A stretch of 64,000 nt of DNA from JAQBXX01 sp947085325. Its GTDB lineage: Bacteria > Pseudomonadota > Gammaproteobacteria > SURF-13. Under the pieces are notes generated by a model, which was not told the DNA's origin, searched no databases, and saw nothing but the letters and a program-made list of their open reading frames with translations. A program made the translations under genes and the position numbers. Shown here in pieces: positions 51,269 to 58,450 of the stretch. Positions within the stretch are counted from its first letter, which is position 1; the number at the start of each line of letters is the position of its first letter. The DNA lies in the NCBI GenBank assembly GCA_947085325.1, contig CAMTVY010000013.1:23976-87975 (forward strand), written 5' to 3'.

Positions 51269-51844
51269 TTAGTGAATATTGAGTACGCCTGTATCGCGCC
51301 CGGGGAGCGCGCCCGGTGTGCGTTGGCATACCGATTCGTAGGCCAGACGGCTGCCGGTGTCGAGCCACAGATCGCAGGCAGGCAGCAGTTCCAGTGTTGC
51401 GTTGCCATTGCCCCGGCCTATGACCTGCAACACATCCATCAGCGGCACGAAGTCATGCGAGAGGTGGGCGTAAAGCGGTGCAGCGGAGTTGCGTAGCAGT
51501 GTGGAGAGCTGTTGATAGGCGACGCGGCCGAGATCGACGAAATAGCTGATCTTCACGCGCTTGCGTTCGGCCAGGCGCGGAAACAGCCCGGACAGCAGCA
51601 GGCACTGGTCGCCGACATCTTTTAACTGTTCCTGTTGCAGGCGTCCTGTCTCGCGGACACTGTTCAGATACTCCAGCGCAAGCGTGGTGCCGGTCACTTC
51701 GGGCCGGTTGGCAAAGCGCATCAGCAGAAACACCAGATAGCTTTCCAGTTCCTCCGCCAGCGAGCAGTGCGCGGTAGCCTCGGCCTCGCTCACCAACTCA
51801 TACCACTGTGCAGCAGCAGTAGGGTGCATCACCAGGGTCGCCAT
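51269..51844 (-). CDS. Conserved-looking hypothetical protein, helical
   Basis: 191-aa soluble, mostly helical protein with no signal or membrane segment. Readable blocks are WYELVSEAEATAHCSLAEEL, ESYLVFLLMRFANRPEV, VGDQCLLLSGLFPRLAERKR and YFVDLGRVAYQQLS. I do not recognise a family. AGGAGAACTCGC precedes ATG 51844, a good ribosome site. It ends 18 bp before the second NtrC site of glnA and is divergent from glyQ. Confidence 0.72.
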   Translation of the reverse strand: MATLVMHPTAAAQWYELVSEAEATAHCSLAEELESYLVFLLMRFANRPEVTGTTLALEYLNSVRETGRLQQEQLKDVGDQCLLLSGLFPRLAERKRVKISYFVDLGRVAYQQLSTLLRNSAAPLYAHLSHDFVPLMDVLQVIGRGNGNATLELLPACDLWLDTGSRLAYESVCQRTPGALPGRDTGVLNIH

Positions 51845-51986
51845 GCGAGTTCTCCTGTGTCGTCACTGTTAATGAAAGCGGCACGTGGTGCCTGAAACTT
51901 GAGCGAGCAGGATTCATGCCGTGCGCCTGCACGTGCCGGAAGGGTGCGCTATCGGCTATACTGGGCGCTCTGAATCAGAGACCCTA

Positions 51987-52904
51987 ATGTCGAAAGAGTT
52001 CACCGTGGAGTCAGACGCCCGACGCCCCCCCGCCACTTTCCAGGAGCTGATCCTTGCATTGCAGGCGTATTGGTCGGCGCAGGGGTGCGTGCTGCTGCAA
52101 CCGTACGACCTTGAAGTCGGCGCCGGCACGTTTCACCCTGCCACATTTCTGCGCGCCATCGGCCCGGAGCCGTGGCAGGCCGCGTACGTGCAGCCCTCGC
52201 GCCGCCCCAAGGACGGCCGCTACGGCGAAAACCCCAACCGCCTGCAGCACTACTACCAGTATCAGGTGGTGCTGAAGCCCTCGCCCGACAACATTCAGGA
52301 GTTGTACCTCGACTCATTGCGCGCGCTTGGCCTCAACATGGGCGAGCACGACGTGCGCTTCGTCGAGGACGACTGGGAATCGCCGACGCTCGGCGCCTGG
52401 GGCCTGGGTTGGGAAGTGTGGCTTGACGGCATGGAAGTCACCCAGTTCACCTACTTTCAAGAGGTGGGCGGCCTCAAGTGCGCGCCGGTGCTGGGTGAAA
52501 TCACCTATGGGTTGGAACGCCTGGCCATGTACCTGCAAGGCGTGGAGAGCGTGTTCGATTTGAAATGGACGGACAGCGTGAGCTACGGCGACGTGTACCA
52601 CCAGAACGAAGTCGAGCAATCCAAATACAATTTTGAGCACAGCAACGTCGAGTGGCTGTTCAGATTATTCGGCGAATTTGAATCCGAGGCCAAGCGTTTG
52701 ATGGAAAACAAGCTCACGCTGCCTGCCTTCGAGATGGTGATGAAGTGCTCGCACACCTTCAACCTGCTCGACGCGCGCGGCGCGATCTCCGTCACCGAAC
52801 GCGCTGCCTATATCGGCCGCGTGCGTAACCTGAGCCGCGCGGTGGCGCAGAGCTACTACGATTCGAGGGAGGCCTTGGGCTTCCCCATCCTGAATAAAAA
52901 GTAA
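51987..52904 (+). CDS. glyQ: Glycyl-tRNA synthetase alpha subunit
   Basis: Class II aminoacyl-tRNA synthetase subunit holding the aminoacylation site of the alpha2beta2 GlyRS. The 305-aa protein has the diagnostic ALQAYWSAQGCVLLQPYDLE, HPATFLRAIGPEPW, and TYFQEVGGL/LGEITYGLERLAMYLQG (motif 3). ATG 51987 gives the normal N-terminus. glyS follows four bases after its stop. Confidence 0.97.
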   Translation: MSKEFTVESDARRPPATFQELILALQAYWSAQGCVLLQPYDLEVGAGTFHPATFLRAIGPEPWQAAYVQPSRRPKDGRYGENPNRLQHYYQYQVVLKPSPDNIQELYLDSLRALGLNMGEHDVRFVEDDWESPTLGAWGLGWEVWLDGMEVTQFTYFQEVGGLKCAPVLGEITYGLERLAMYLQGVESVFDLKWTDSVSYGDVYHQNEVEQSKYNFEHSNVEWLFRLFGEFESEAKRLMENKLTLPAFEMVMKCSHTFNLLDARGAISVTERAAYIGRVRNLSRAVAQSYYDSREALGFPILNKK

Positions 52905-52908
52905 AACC

Positions 52909-55008
52909 ATGCAAGACAGTCTACTCATCGAGCTTCTCACCGAAGAGCTGCCGCCCAAGTCGCTGCTCAAACTTTCTCAGGCCTTCTGCAAAGGAATATT
53001 TGAAGGCCTGAAGGAGCAGGGTTTCATTGCGGCGGATGCGGATTACGCCGGGCTCGTCAGCGAGTTCGCCACGCCACGCCGCCTCGGCGTGCTGGTTAAA
53101 GACGTAGCCCACACACAATCGGAACGCATCATCGAGCGTAAAGGGCCGGCGCTCGCCAGCGCCTACGATCAAAACGAAAAGCCCACGCCCGCGCTCATCG
53201 GTTTCGCCAAATCCTGCGGCGTCGAAATCTCTGCGCTGCAAAAACAAAGTGATAAAAAAGGCGAGCACTTTGTATTCCGCGCCCGGCAACCCGGCGAGCC
53301 GCTGGAGCTGCACTTATCCGCCATCGTCGCGGGCGTCATCAAAAAACTCCCCATCGCCAAGCTGATGCGCTGGGGCGACAGCGATGTGCAGTTCGTGCGC
53401 CCGGTGCATGGATTGATGCTGCTGCATGGTAAAAAGATTGTGCCGGGAGAGGTGCTGGGGCTGCAAAGCAGCAACAAGACGCTCGGTCACCGCTTCTTAA
53501 GTACAGGCGAGGTGGAGATAAAGAATTCCACAGACTACACGCGGCTCATGCTGGAGAAGGGCCAAGTAGTTGTTAGTCATGAGGTACGTTGTGGCTTGAT
53601 ATCTGATCAGCTTGATAGGGTTGCAAAGGACTTGGGTGATTCGGTTACCTGGACAGTAGGAGAAAATATCGCGTTGCTGGGCGAGGTGGCGAGCCTTGTC
53701 GAATTCCCGGTGGTATACGCCGGTAGTTTCGATGTCGCGTATCTGGAGGTGCCAGAGGAATGTCTGGTTGTCAGTATGCAGCAGCATCAGCGTTATTTTC
53801 CCTTGAAAAAGGAAGGCAAGCTGCTGCCCCATTTTTTATTCGTCAGTAATAATGAGGCTGATGATTCAGCTCATATCATTCACGGTAATGAGCGTGTACT
53901 GCGTGCACGGTTGAGTGACGCAAAATTCTTTTTTGAACAGGATAAAAAAACCAAGCTCGAAGATCGGGTGCCGAAGCTCGCCAATGTGGTGTATCACAAC
54001 AAGCTGGGTAGTCAGTTGCAGCGGGTGGAGCGCATTCAGAAGCTGGCCGTAGCCATCGCTGAGCGGTTCAAGGAAATAAATCGCGTGGCGGACATCCAGC
54101 AGGTTAAGCGCGCCGCGTATCTGTGCAAGGCCGATTTACTAACTGACATGGTAGGCGAGTTCCCGGAATTGCAGGGCGTGATGGGGTATTACTACGCGCT
54201 CCATGATGGTGAGGAGCTGGGCGTGGCCAATGCGATGCGTGAGCACTATGAGCGCGTGCCACGCAAAGCTGGGGGTATTTGCGTGGGGCTGGGAGACAAG
54301 CTCGATACACTGGTCGGAATTTATGGCATCGGCCTCGTGCCCACCGGCGACAAGGATCCGTTCGCGCTGCGGCGCGCTGCGTTAAGCGTGCTGCGCACGC
54401 TGGTGGAAAACAAGTTGTCGCTTAATCTTATGCAATTGCTGGAAATCGCCGAGGCGCAGTTCCCGGCGGGTGTGATCGCCCAAGACGCCGTGTCCAAGCT
54501 ATACGAGTTCATGCTGGAGCGCTTGAAGCCCTATCTGCGTGAACAGGAGTTTGGCGCGGACGAAGTCGATGCCGTGCTGAGCCTCAAACTCACGCGCATG
54601 GACTGGATTATTCCCCGCCTCACGGCGATACAGGCATTTCGCAAGCTGCCGGAGGCGGAGAGTCTGGCTGCGGCGAACAAGCGCATCCGCAATATTCTGA
54701 AACAGGGAAAGGGCGAGGTGCGCGAGGTGATCGACCATGGACTGTTGCAGGAAGAGGCCGAAAAAAGTCTCGCGCGTCAGGTGGAGCAGATGGAGGTGGA
54801 GGTGACGCCGATGCTGCACCGTGAGGAATACGAGCAGGCACTCAAACAACTGGCGTCATTGCGTCCTGCTGTGGACACATTTTTCGATAAGGTGATGGTG
54901 ATGGTAGAGGATGCAGGTCTGCGGGATAACCGGCTCGCGCTGCTCACCAGGCTGGAGGGTTTGTTCATGCGTGTGGCAGATATTTCCAAGCTGCACTACG
55001 GCGCGTAG
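52909..55008 (+). CDS. glyS: Glycyl-tRNA synthetase beta subunit
   Basis: Beta subunit (699 aa) of heterotetrameric GlyRS, contributing tRNA recognition. It has LLIELLTEELPPKSL, FATPRRLGVLV, the HD-like VVSMQQHQRYFPL, FLFVSNN, and DKDPFALRRAALSVLR, and a C-terminal anticodon-binding region. Length is normal. A part in the middle (about 53520-54130) is visibly less GC-rich than both ends (about 47% against 60% or more in sampled 60-bp pieces) while the frame is intact. Confidence 0.96.
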   Translation: MQDSLLIELLTEELPPKSLLKLSQAFCKGIFEGLKEQGFIAADADYAGLVSEFATPRRLGVLVKDVAHTQSERIIERKGPALASAYDQNEKPTPALIGFAKSCGVEISALQKQSDKKGEHFVFRARQPGEPLELHLSAIVAGVIKKLPIAKLMRWGDSDVQFVRPVHGLMLLHGKKIVPGEVLGLQSSNKTLGHRFLSTGEVEIKNSTDYTRLMLEKGQVVVSHEVRCGLISDQLDRVAKDLGDSVTWTVGENIALLGEVASLVEFPVVYAGSFDVAYLEVPEECLVVSMQQHQRYFPLKKEGKLLPHFLFVSNNEADDSAHIIHGNERVLRARLSDAKFFFEQDKKTKLEDRVPKLANVVYHNKLGSQLQRVERIQKLAVAIAERFKEINRVADIQQVKRAAYLCKADLLTDMVGEFPELQGVMGYYYALHDGEELGVANAMREHYERVPRKAGGICVGLGDKLDTLVGIYGIGLVPTGDKDPFALRRAALSVLRTLVENKLSLNLMQLLEIAEAQFPAGVIAQDAVSKLYEFMLERLKPYLREQEFGADEVDAVLSLKLTRMDWIIPRLTAIQAFRKLPEAESLAAANKRIRNILKQGKGEVREVIDHGLLQEEAEKSLARQVEQMEVEVTPMLHREEYEQALKQLASLRPAVDTFFDKVMVMVEDAGLRDNRLALLTRLEGLFMRVADISKLHYGA

Positions 55009-55019
55009 CCCAGAGTCAC

Positions 55020-55559
55020 TTGAAACTCATCATTCTCGACCGTGACGGGGTGATTAATCACGACTCCGACGAGTACATCAAATCGCCCGATGAATGGGTG
55101 CCTATCCCCGGCAGTCTGGAGTCCATCGCGCGTTTGAATCACGCAGGCCACACCGTGGTGGTGGCTACCAACCAGTCCGGCATCGGGCGCGGACTTTTTA
55201 ATCTTGACACCTTGCAGCAAATACACAAAAAAATGCAGCAGGAAGTAGCACGCGTCGGCGGCAAGATAGACGCGATATTTTTCTGCCCGCATACGCCGGA
55301 TGATCATTGTGATTGCCGCAAACCCAAGCCTGGTTTGTTGCTGGATATCGCAAAAAAGTTTAACTGCGATTTAACAGACGTTCCCGCCGTGGGCGACTCG
55401 CTGCGCGACATCGACGCAGCACAGGCGGTGGGCGCACGGCCGGTGCTGGTGCGTACCGGCAAGGGTGAGGCGGTGGTGAAGAGCGGCAAGTTGCCCGCCG
55501 GGGTTGATGTGTACGACGATTTGTCAGCCTTTGTGGATGCATTGCTGGAGAGTCATTGA
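55020..55559 (+). CDS. gmhB: D-glycero-beta-D-manno-heptose-1,7-bisphosphate 7-phosphatase
   Basis: HAD phosphatase of the ADP-heptose pathway for LPS inner core. The 179-aa protein has the nucleophile DRDGVIN (Asp7, Asp9), TNQSGIGRG, and the zinc loop CPHTPDDHCDC. These are followed by RKPKPGLL and VGDSLRDIDAA. The start is TTG at 55020; no better start gives the DRDG motif its normal distance. It overlaps plsC by one base (TGATG). Confidence 0.95.
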   Translation: MKLIILDRDGVINHDSDEYIKSPDEWVPIPGSLESIARLNHAGHTVVVATNQSGIGRGLFNLDTLQQIHKKMQQEVARVGGKIDAIFFCPHTPDDHCDCRKPKPGLLLDIAKKFNCDLTDVPAVGDSLRDIDAAQAVGARPVLVRTGKGEAVVKSGKLPAGVDVYDDLSAFVDALLESH

Positions 55560-56299
55560 TGCTGTTTTTGCGCGCACTGTTGTTTGCCCTCTGTCAGGTA
55601 GCCTCAACACTGGTATTCGCCCCGCTCAGCGTGCTCGCCGGCATACTGCCGTTTCGCCTCCGCTATCGTTTTATCAGTCTCTGGAGTTACGTCAATCTCT
55701 GGTGCGTGGAAAAGATTTGTGGCCTGCGTTATGAGGTGACGGGGCGTGAGCATATTCCGCCCGGCCCCTGTGTGATTTTATGCAAGCACCAGTCGGCCTG
55801 GGAGACGTATGCACTGCCCTGCATTTTTCCGCAACCGCTGTCGTGGGTGTGCAAGCGCGAGCTGCTGTGGATACCCTTTTTCGGCTGGGGGCTCGCCATG
55901 ATGCGTCCGATAGCCATCGACCGCGGCGCGGGCCGCAAGGCGCTGGAGCAACTGGTCGCACAAGGCATGGATCGTCTCAAGTGCGGGCGCTCGGTGGTGA
56001 TTTTCCCTGAGGGTACGCGCGTCGCCCCGGGCGAAAAACGCCGTTATGCGATCGGCGGCGCGATGCTGGCCGAACGCTCCGGCTATCCGGTGTTGCCGAT
56101 CGCGCATAATGCAGGAGAGTTCTGGCCCAAGCGCGGTTTCCTCAAGCGCTCCGGCGTCATCCGGCTGGTGATAGGGCCCGTGATCGAGAGTACGGGCAAG
56201 AACGCGGGCGCAATCAACGCGCAGGCGGAAGGCTGGATTGAAGCCGCCATGACGCAGTTGCCTCACGCCTTACCAGGCGCAAGCGATCAGCCGCTGTAG
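55559..56299 (+). CDS. plsC: 1-acyl-sn-glycerol-3-phosphate acyltransferase
   Basis: Membrane acyltransferase making phosphatidic acid from lysophosphatidate. The 246-aa protein has an N-terminal hydrophobic stretch, the catalytic block KHQSAWETYALP (an HX4E variant of HX4D), RGAGRKALEQL, and the substrate motif FPEGTRVAPGE. The Asp-to-Glu change in HX4D is uncommon but recurs in this subgroup. ATG 55559 overlaps the gmhB stop. It is convergent with tsaD, with the two genes abutting. Confidence 0.92.
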   Translation: MLFLRALLFALCQVASTLVFAPLSVLAGILPFRLRYRFISLWSYVNLWCVEKICGLRYEVTGREHIPPGPCVILCKHQSAWETYALPCIFPQPLSWVCKRELLWIPFFGWGLAMMRPIAIDRGAGRKALEQLVAQGMDRLKCGRSVVIFPEGTRVAPGEKRRYAIGGAMLAERSGYPVLPIAHNAGEFWPKRGFLKRSGVIRLVIGPVIESTGKNAGAINAQAEGWIEAAMTQLPHALPGASDQPL

Positions 56300-57301
56300 T
56301 CATCGGGTTGTGAGATCAAGCGGCCAGCGTGCGTGCACATCAAAGGCCCGTGTATCCGGGCGCAGGCCTGCGGCGAGATTACGGTACCCGGCGTAGGCGA
56401 TCATGGCGGCGTTATCGGTGCAGAATTCCAGCCGGGGGTAGGATACCTCCGCGCCCATTTCCGCAAAGCGTGCGCGCAGGCGCTGGTTGGCACTCACACC
56501 GCCTGAGACCACGAGCCGGTGGAGGCCGGTGGCGCGCAAGGCACGCTCGCATTTGATGGCCAGTGTATCCACCACGGCGTCCTGGAAGGCGCAGGCGATG
56601 TCGGCGCGGGTCTGTGCGTCTGTGGTGTGGGCGCGTAGCGTGGTGAGGGCGTGGGTCTTGAGCCCGCTGAAGCTGAAGTCGAGGCCGGGGCGGTCGGTCA
56701 TCGGACGCGGGAAGTTGAAGCGGGCCGGGTTGCCCTGACGCGCCAGCTTCTCCAGCGCTGGGCCGCCGGGGTAGGCGAGGCCTAGCAGTTTGGCGGTCTT
56801 GTCAAACGCCTCGCCTGCGGCGTCGTCGAGCGACTCGCCGAGCAGGCGATAGCGCCCCACGTCAGTTACCTCTACCAGCAGGGTGTGCCCGCCGGACACC
56901 AGCAGTGCGACCAGGGGGAACGCGGGCGGATCAGGTTCAAGCAGGGGGGCGAGCAGGTGGGCCTCCATGTGGTGCACGGGCAGGGCAGGTACGCTCCAGG
57001 CCCAGGCGAGGCTGTGGCCGACCGCAGCCCCGACCAGCAATGCGCCCACCAGGCCGGGGCCGGCGGTGTAGGCCACGGCGTCGATGTCCTGTGGGCGGCA
57101 ACGGGCCTCGGCCAGCACGGTGCGGATCAGCGGCAGGGTCTTCTGGATGTGGTCGCGCGAGGCAAGCTCAGGCACGACGCCGCCGTATTCCGCATGCAAT
57201 GCTGCCTGGCTGTGCAGGGCGTGCGCCAGCAGCCCCCGCTCGCCATCATAGATGGCGGCAGCAGTCTCGTCGCAGGAGGTTTCAATGCCTAGGATGCGCA
57301 T
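56300..57301 (-). CDS. tsaD: tRNA threonylcarbamoyladenosine transferase TsaD
   Basis: Transfers threonylcarbamoyl to A37 of ANN-decoding tRNAs. The 333-aa ASKHA-fold protein begins MRILGIETSCDETA. It has the metal-binding HHMEAHL, SGGHTLLV, GESLDDAAGEAFDKTAKLLGL, YPGGP and the C-terminal FCTDNAAMIAYAG. ATG 57301 is the usual start; a longer frame adds nothing similar. It is divergent from rpsU, the typical macrodomain arrangement. Confidence 0.97.
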   Translation of the reverse strand: MRILGIETSCDETAAAIYDGERGLLAHALHSQAALHAEYGGVVPELASRDHIQKTLPLIRTVLAEARCRPQDIDAVAYTAGPGLVGALLVGAAVGHSLAWAWSVPALPVHHMEAHLLAPLLEPDPPAFPLVALLVSGGHTLLVEVTDVGRYRLLGESLDDAAGEAFDKTAKLLGLAYPGGPALEKLARQGNPARFNFPRPMTDRPGLDFSFSGLKTHALTTLRAHTTDAQTRADIACAFQDAVVDTLAIKCERALRATGLHRLVVSGGVSANQRLRARFAEMGAEVSYPRLEFCTDNAAMIAYAGYRNLAAGLRPDTRAFDVHARWPLDLTTR

Positions 57302-57322
57302 GGGGCAGATTCGGAGCAGGTT

Positions 57323-57352
57323 TTGCAATTATGCGGGCAAGTACAGTATCAT
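57323..57352 (+). promoter_or_regulatory. Candidate promoter of the rpsU-yqeY-dnaG-rpoD operon
   Basis: TTGCAA (57323-57328), an 18-bp spacer, and TATCAT (57347-57352, five of six). It lies in the 96-bp gap between divergent tsaD and rpsU. The predicted start is about 40 bp before the rpsU ATG. Confidence 0.45.
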
Positions 57353-57397
57353 TGCATGTTCTCAATCCTAAGTAACCGATAATTGACAGGATATTCG

Positions 57398-57673
57398 ATG
57401 CCGTCCGTAAGAATTAAGGAAAATGAGCCGTTTGAAATTGCACTGCGCCGTTTCAAGCGCACCTGTGAAAAGGCTGGCGTGTTGACGGAGTCGCGTCGCC
57501 GCGAGTTTTACGAAAAGCCCACTTCTATCCGCAAACGCAAAGCGGCAGCGGCCGTGAAGCGCCAGCAGAAAAAGACCCTGCGCGGCAGTCTGGCAGCGCG
57601 GGCGATGATGATGCGCCCCGGCGCAGCGGCGGCGGAGAAAGAGCGTCGTCCACGTCGTTCTGGCGGCTATTGA
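57398..57673 (+). CDS. rpsU: 30S ribosomal protein S21
   Basis: Basic 30S protein needed for initiation. Residues 1-60 match S21 closely (VRIKENEPFEIALRRFKRTC, EKAGVLTESRRREFYEKPT). The protein is 91 aa, about 20 longer than E. coli S21. The extra C-terminus (SLAARAMMMRPGAAAAEKER then RPRRSGGY) is Ala/Arg-rich. ATG 57398 is chosen; an in-frame upstream start lacks similarity. It heads the macrodomain operon. Confidence 0.95.
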   Translation: MPSVRIKENEPFEIALRRFKRTCEKAGVLTESRRREFYEKPTSIRKRKAAAAVKRQQKKTLRGSLAARAMMMRPGAAAAEKERRPRRSGGY

Positions 57674-57700
57674 TCCACACGCTGGCGCTAGTGCCTGCTC

Positions 57701-58228
57701 ATGGCTGATGCCCCGCTGAAGCTGCGGGTCACCGAAGACATGAAGTCCGCGCTGCGCGCGGGCGAGAAGCAGCGGCTGGGTATCATCCGCCTCATTCTGG
57801 CGGCCATCAAGCAGCGCGAGGTCGATGACCGTTCCGCTCCCGGCGGAACGGGACACCCGGAGGGTGCCCAAGGGGGGCGCGCCATGGAAGGTGCGCTTCA
57901 CCGTATAGAACTCGATGACGGTCAGGTGCTCGTGGTGCTGGAGAAGATGGTCAAGCAGCGACGTGAGTCGATAAGCCAGTATGAGGCAGCCGGACGGCAG
58001 GATCTGGCCGACCAGGAAAAGTACGAACTCGGCGTGTTGCAGGCGTATATGCCTGCCGCGCTGAGCGAAGCAGAAGTGGATACCCTGATCGACGCCGCCC
58101 TGGCTGAAACCGGTGCAACGACCGGGAAAGACATGGGCAAGGTCATCGCCGCGCTCAGGCCCAAGGTGCAAGGCCGTGCCGACATGGGCAAGCTCAGCGC
58201 CAAAGTGAAGGCCAAACTGGGCGGCTAA
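57701..58228 (+). CDS. yqeY: GatB/YqeY domain protein with internal insert
   Basis: YqeY-like protein, related to the C-terminal tRNA-binding part of GatB; the family role is unclear. It has LKLRVTEDMKSALRAGEKQR, RLILAAIKQREVDDR, EKMVKQRRESISQYEAAGRQ, YMPAALSEAEVD and the GKDMGKVIAALRPKVQGRAD end. The protein is 175 aa instead of about 150. 24 extra residues (SAPGGTGHPEGAQGGRAMEG and ALHR, about 45-68) split the usual DDRIELDDG. The DNA insert is described separately. It lies between rpsU and dnaG, the usual place. Confidence 0.92.
   Translation: MADAPLKLRVTEDMKSALRAGEKQRLGIIRLILAAIKQREVDDRSAPGGTGHPEGAQGGRAMEGALHRIELDDGQVLVVLEKMVKQRRESISQYEAAGRQDLADQEKYELGVLQAYMPAALSEAEVDTLIDAALAETGATTGKDMGKVIAALRPKVQGRADMGKLSAKVKAKLGG
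57833..57904 (+). mobile_element. 72-bp palindromic insertion inside yqeY
   Basis: Three adjacent hairpins make up the block: GTTCCGC/GCGGAAC (57831-57849), GGGACACCC/GGGTGCCC (57850-57869), and GCGCGCC/GGTGCGC (57877-57896). The pentamer ACCGT occurs at both ends (57828-57832 and 57900-57904). Removing 72 bp leaves one ACCGT and restores an uninterrupted family sequence DDRIELDDG in frame. This has the hallmarks of a small element that inserted with a 5-bp duplication. Confidence 0.78.
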
Positions 58229-58234
58229 TTAAAT

Positions 58235-58412
58235 CTCAACGCAAAGACGCCAAGGCGCAAAGATTTAAAACATTACAATAGCTAGAGTGAAGCCCCGCAG
58301 CCAGGGTAAATTCAGGCGTTTAGCGCGATCACGAAGCAGTCGTCACATCTGCCCTGCAACTACTTTTGATTTAATCAGGGCTCTCTTTGCGTCTTTGCGT
58401 CTTGGCGTTGAG
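58235..58412. repeat. Inverted pair of CTCAACGCAAAGACG-type repeats before dnaG
   Basis: CTCAACGCAAAGACGCCAAG... (58235-58264) recurs inverted at 58383-58412 with permuted sub-words (CAAAGACGC, CCAAGACGC). Between them are about 118 bp with no gene. The structure sits within the yqeY-dnaG gap, so it lies inside the operon transcript. It is the same style of repeat as at 9013-9096 and 62171-62247. Confidence 0.75.
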
Positions 58413-58450
58413 TTTTTTGGGACGAACCAGCAAAGGCTTATACTGCGCCC

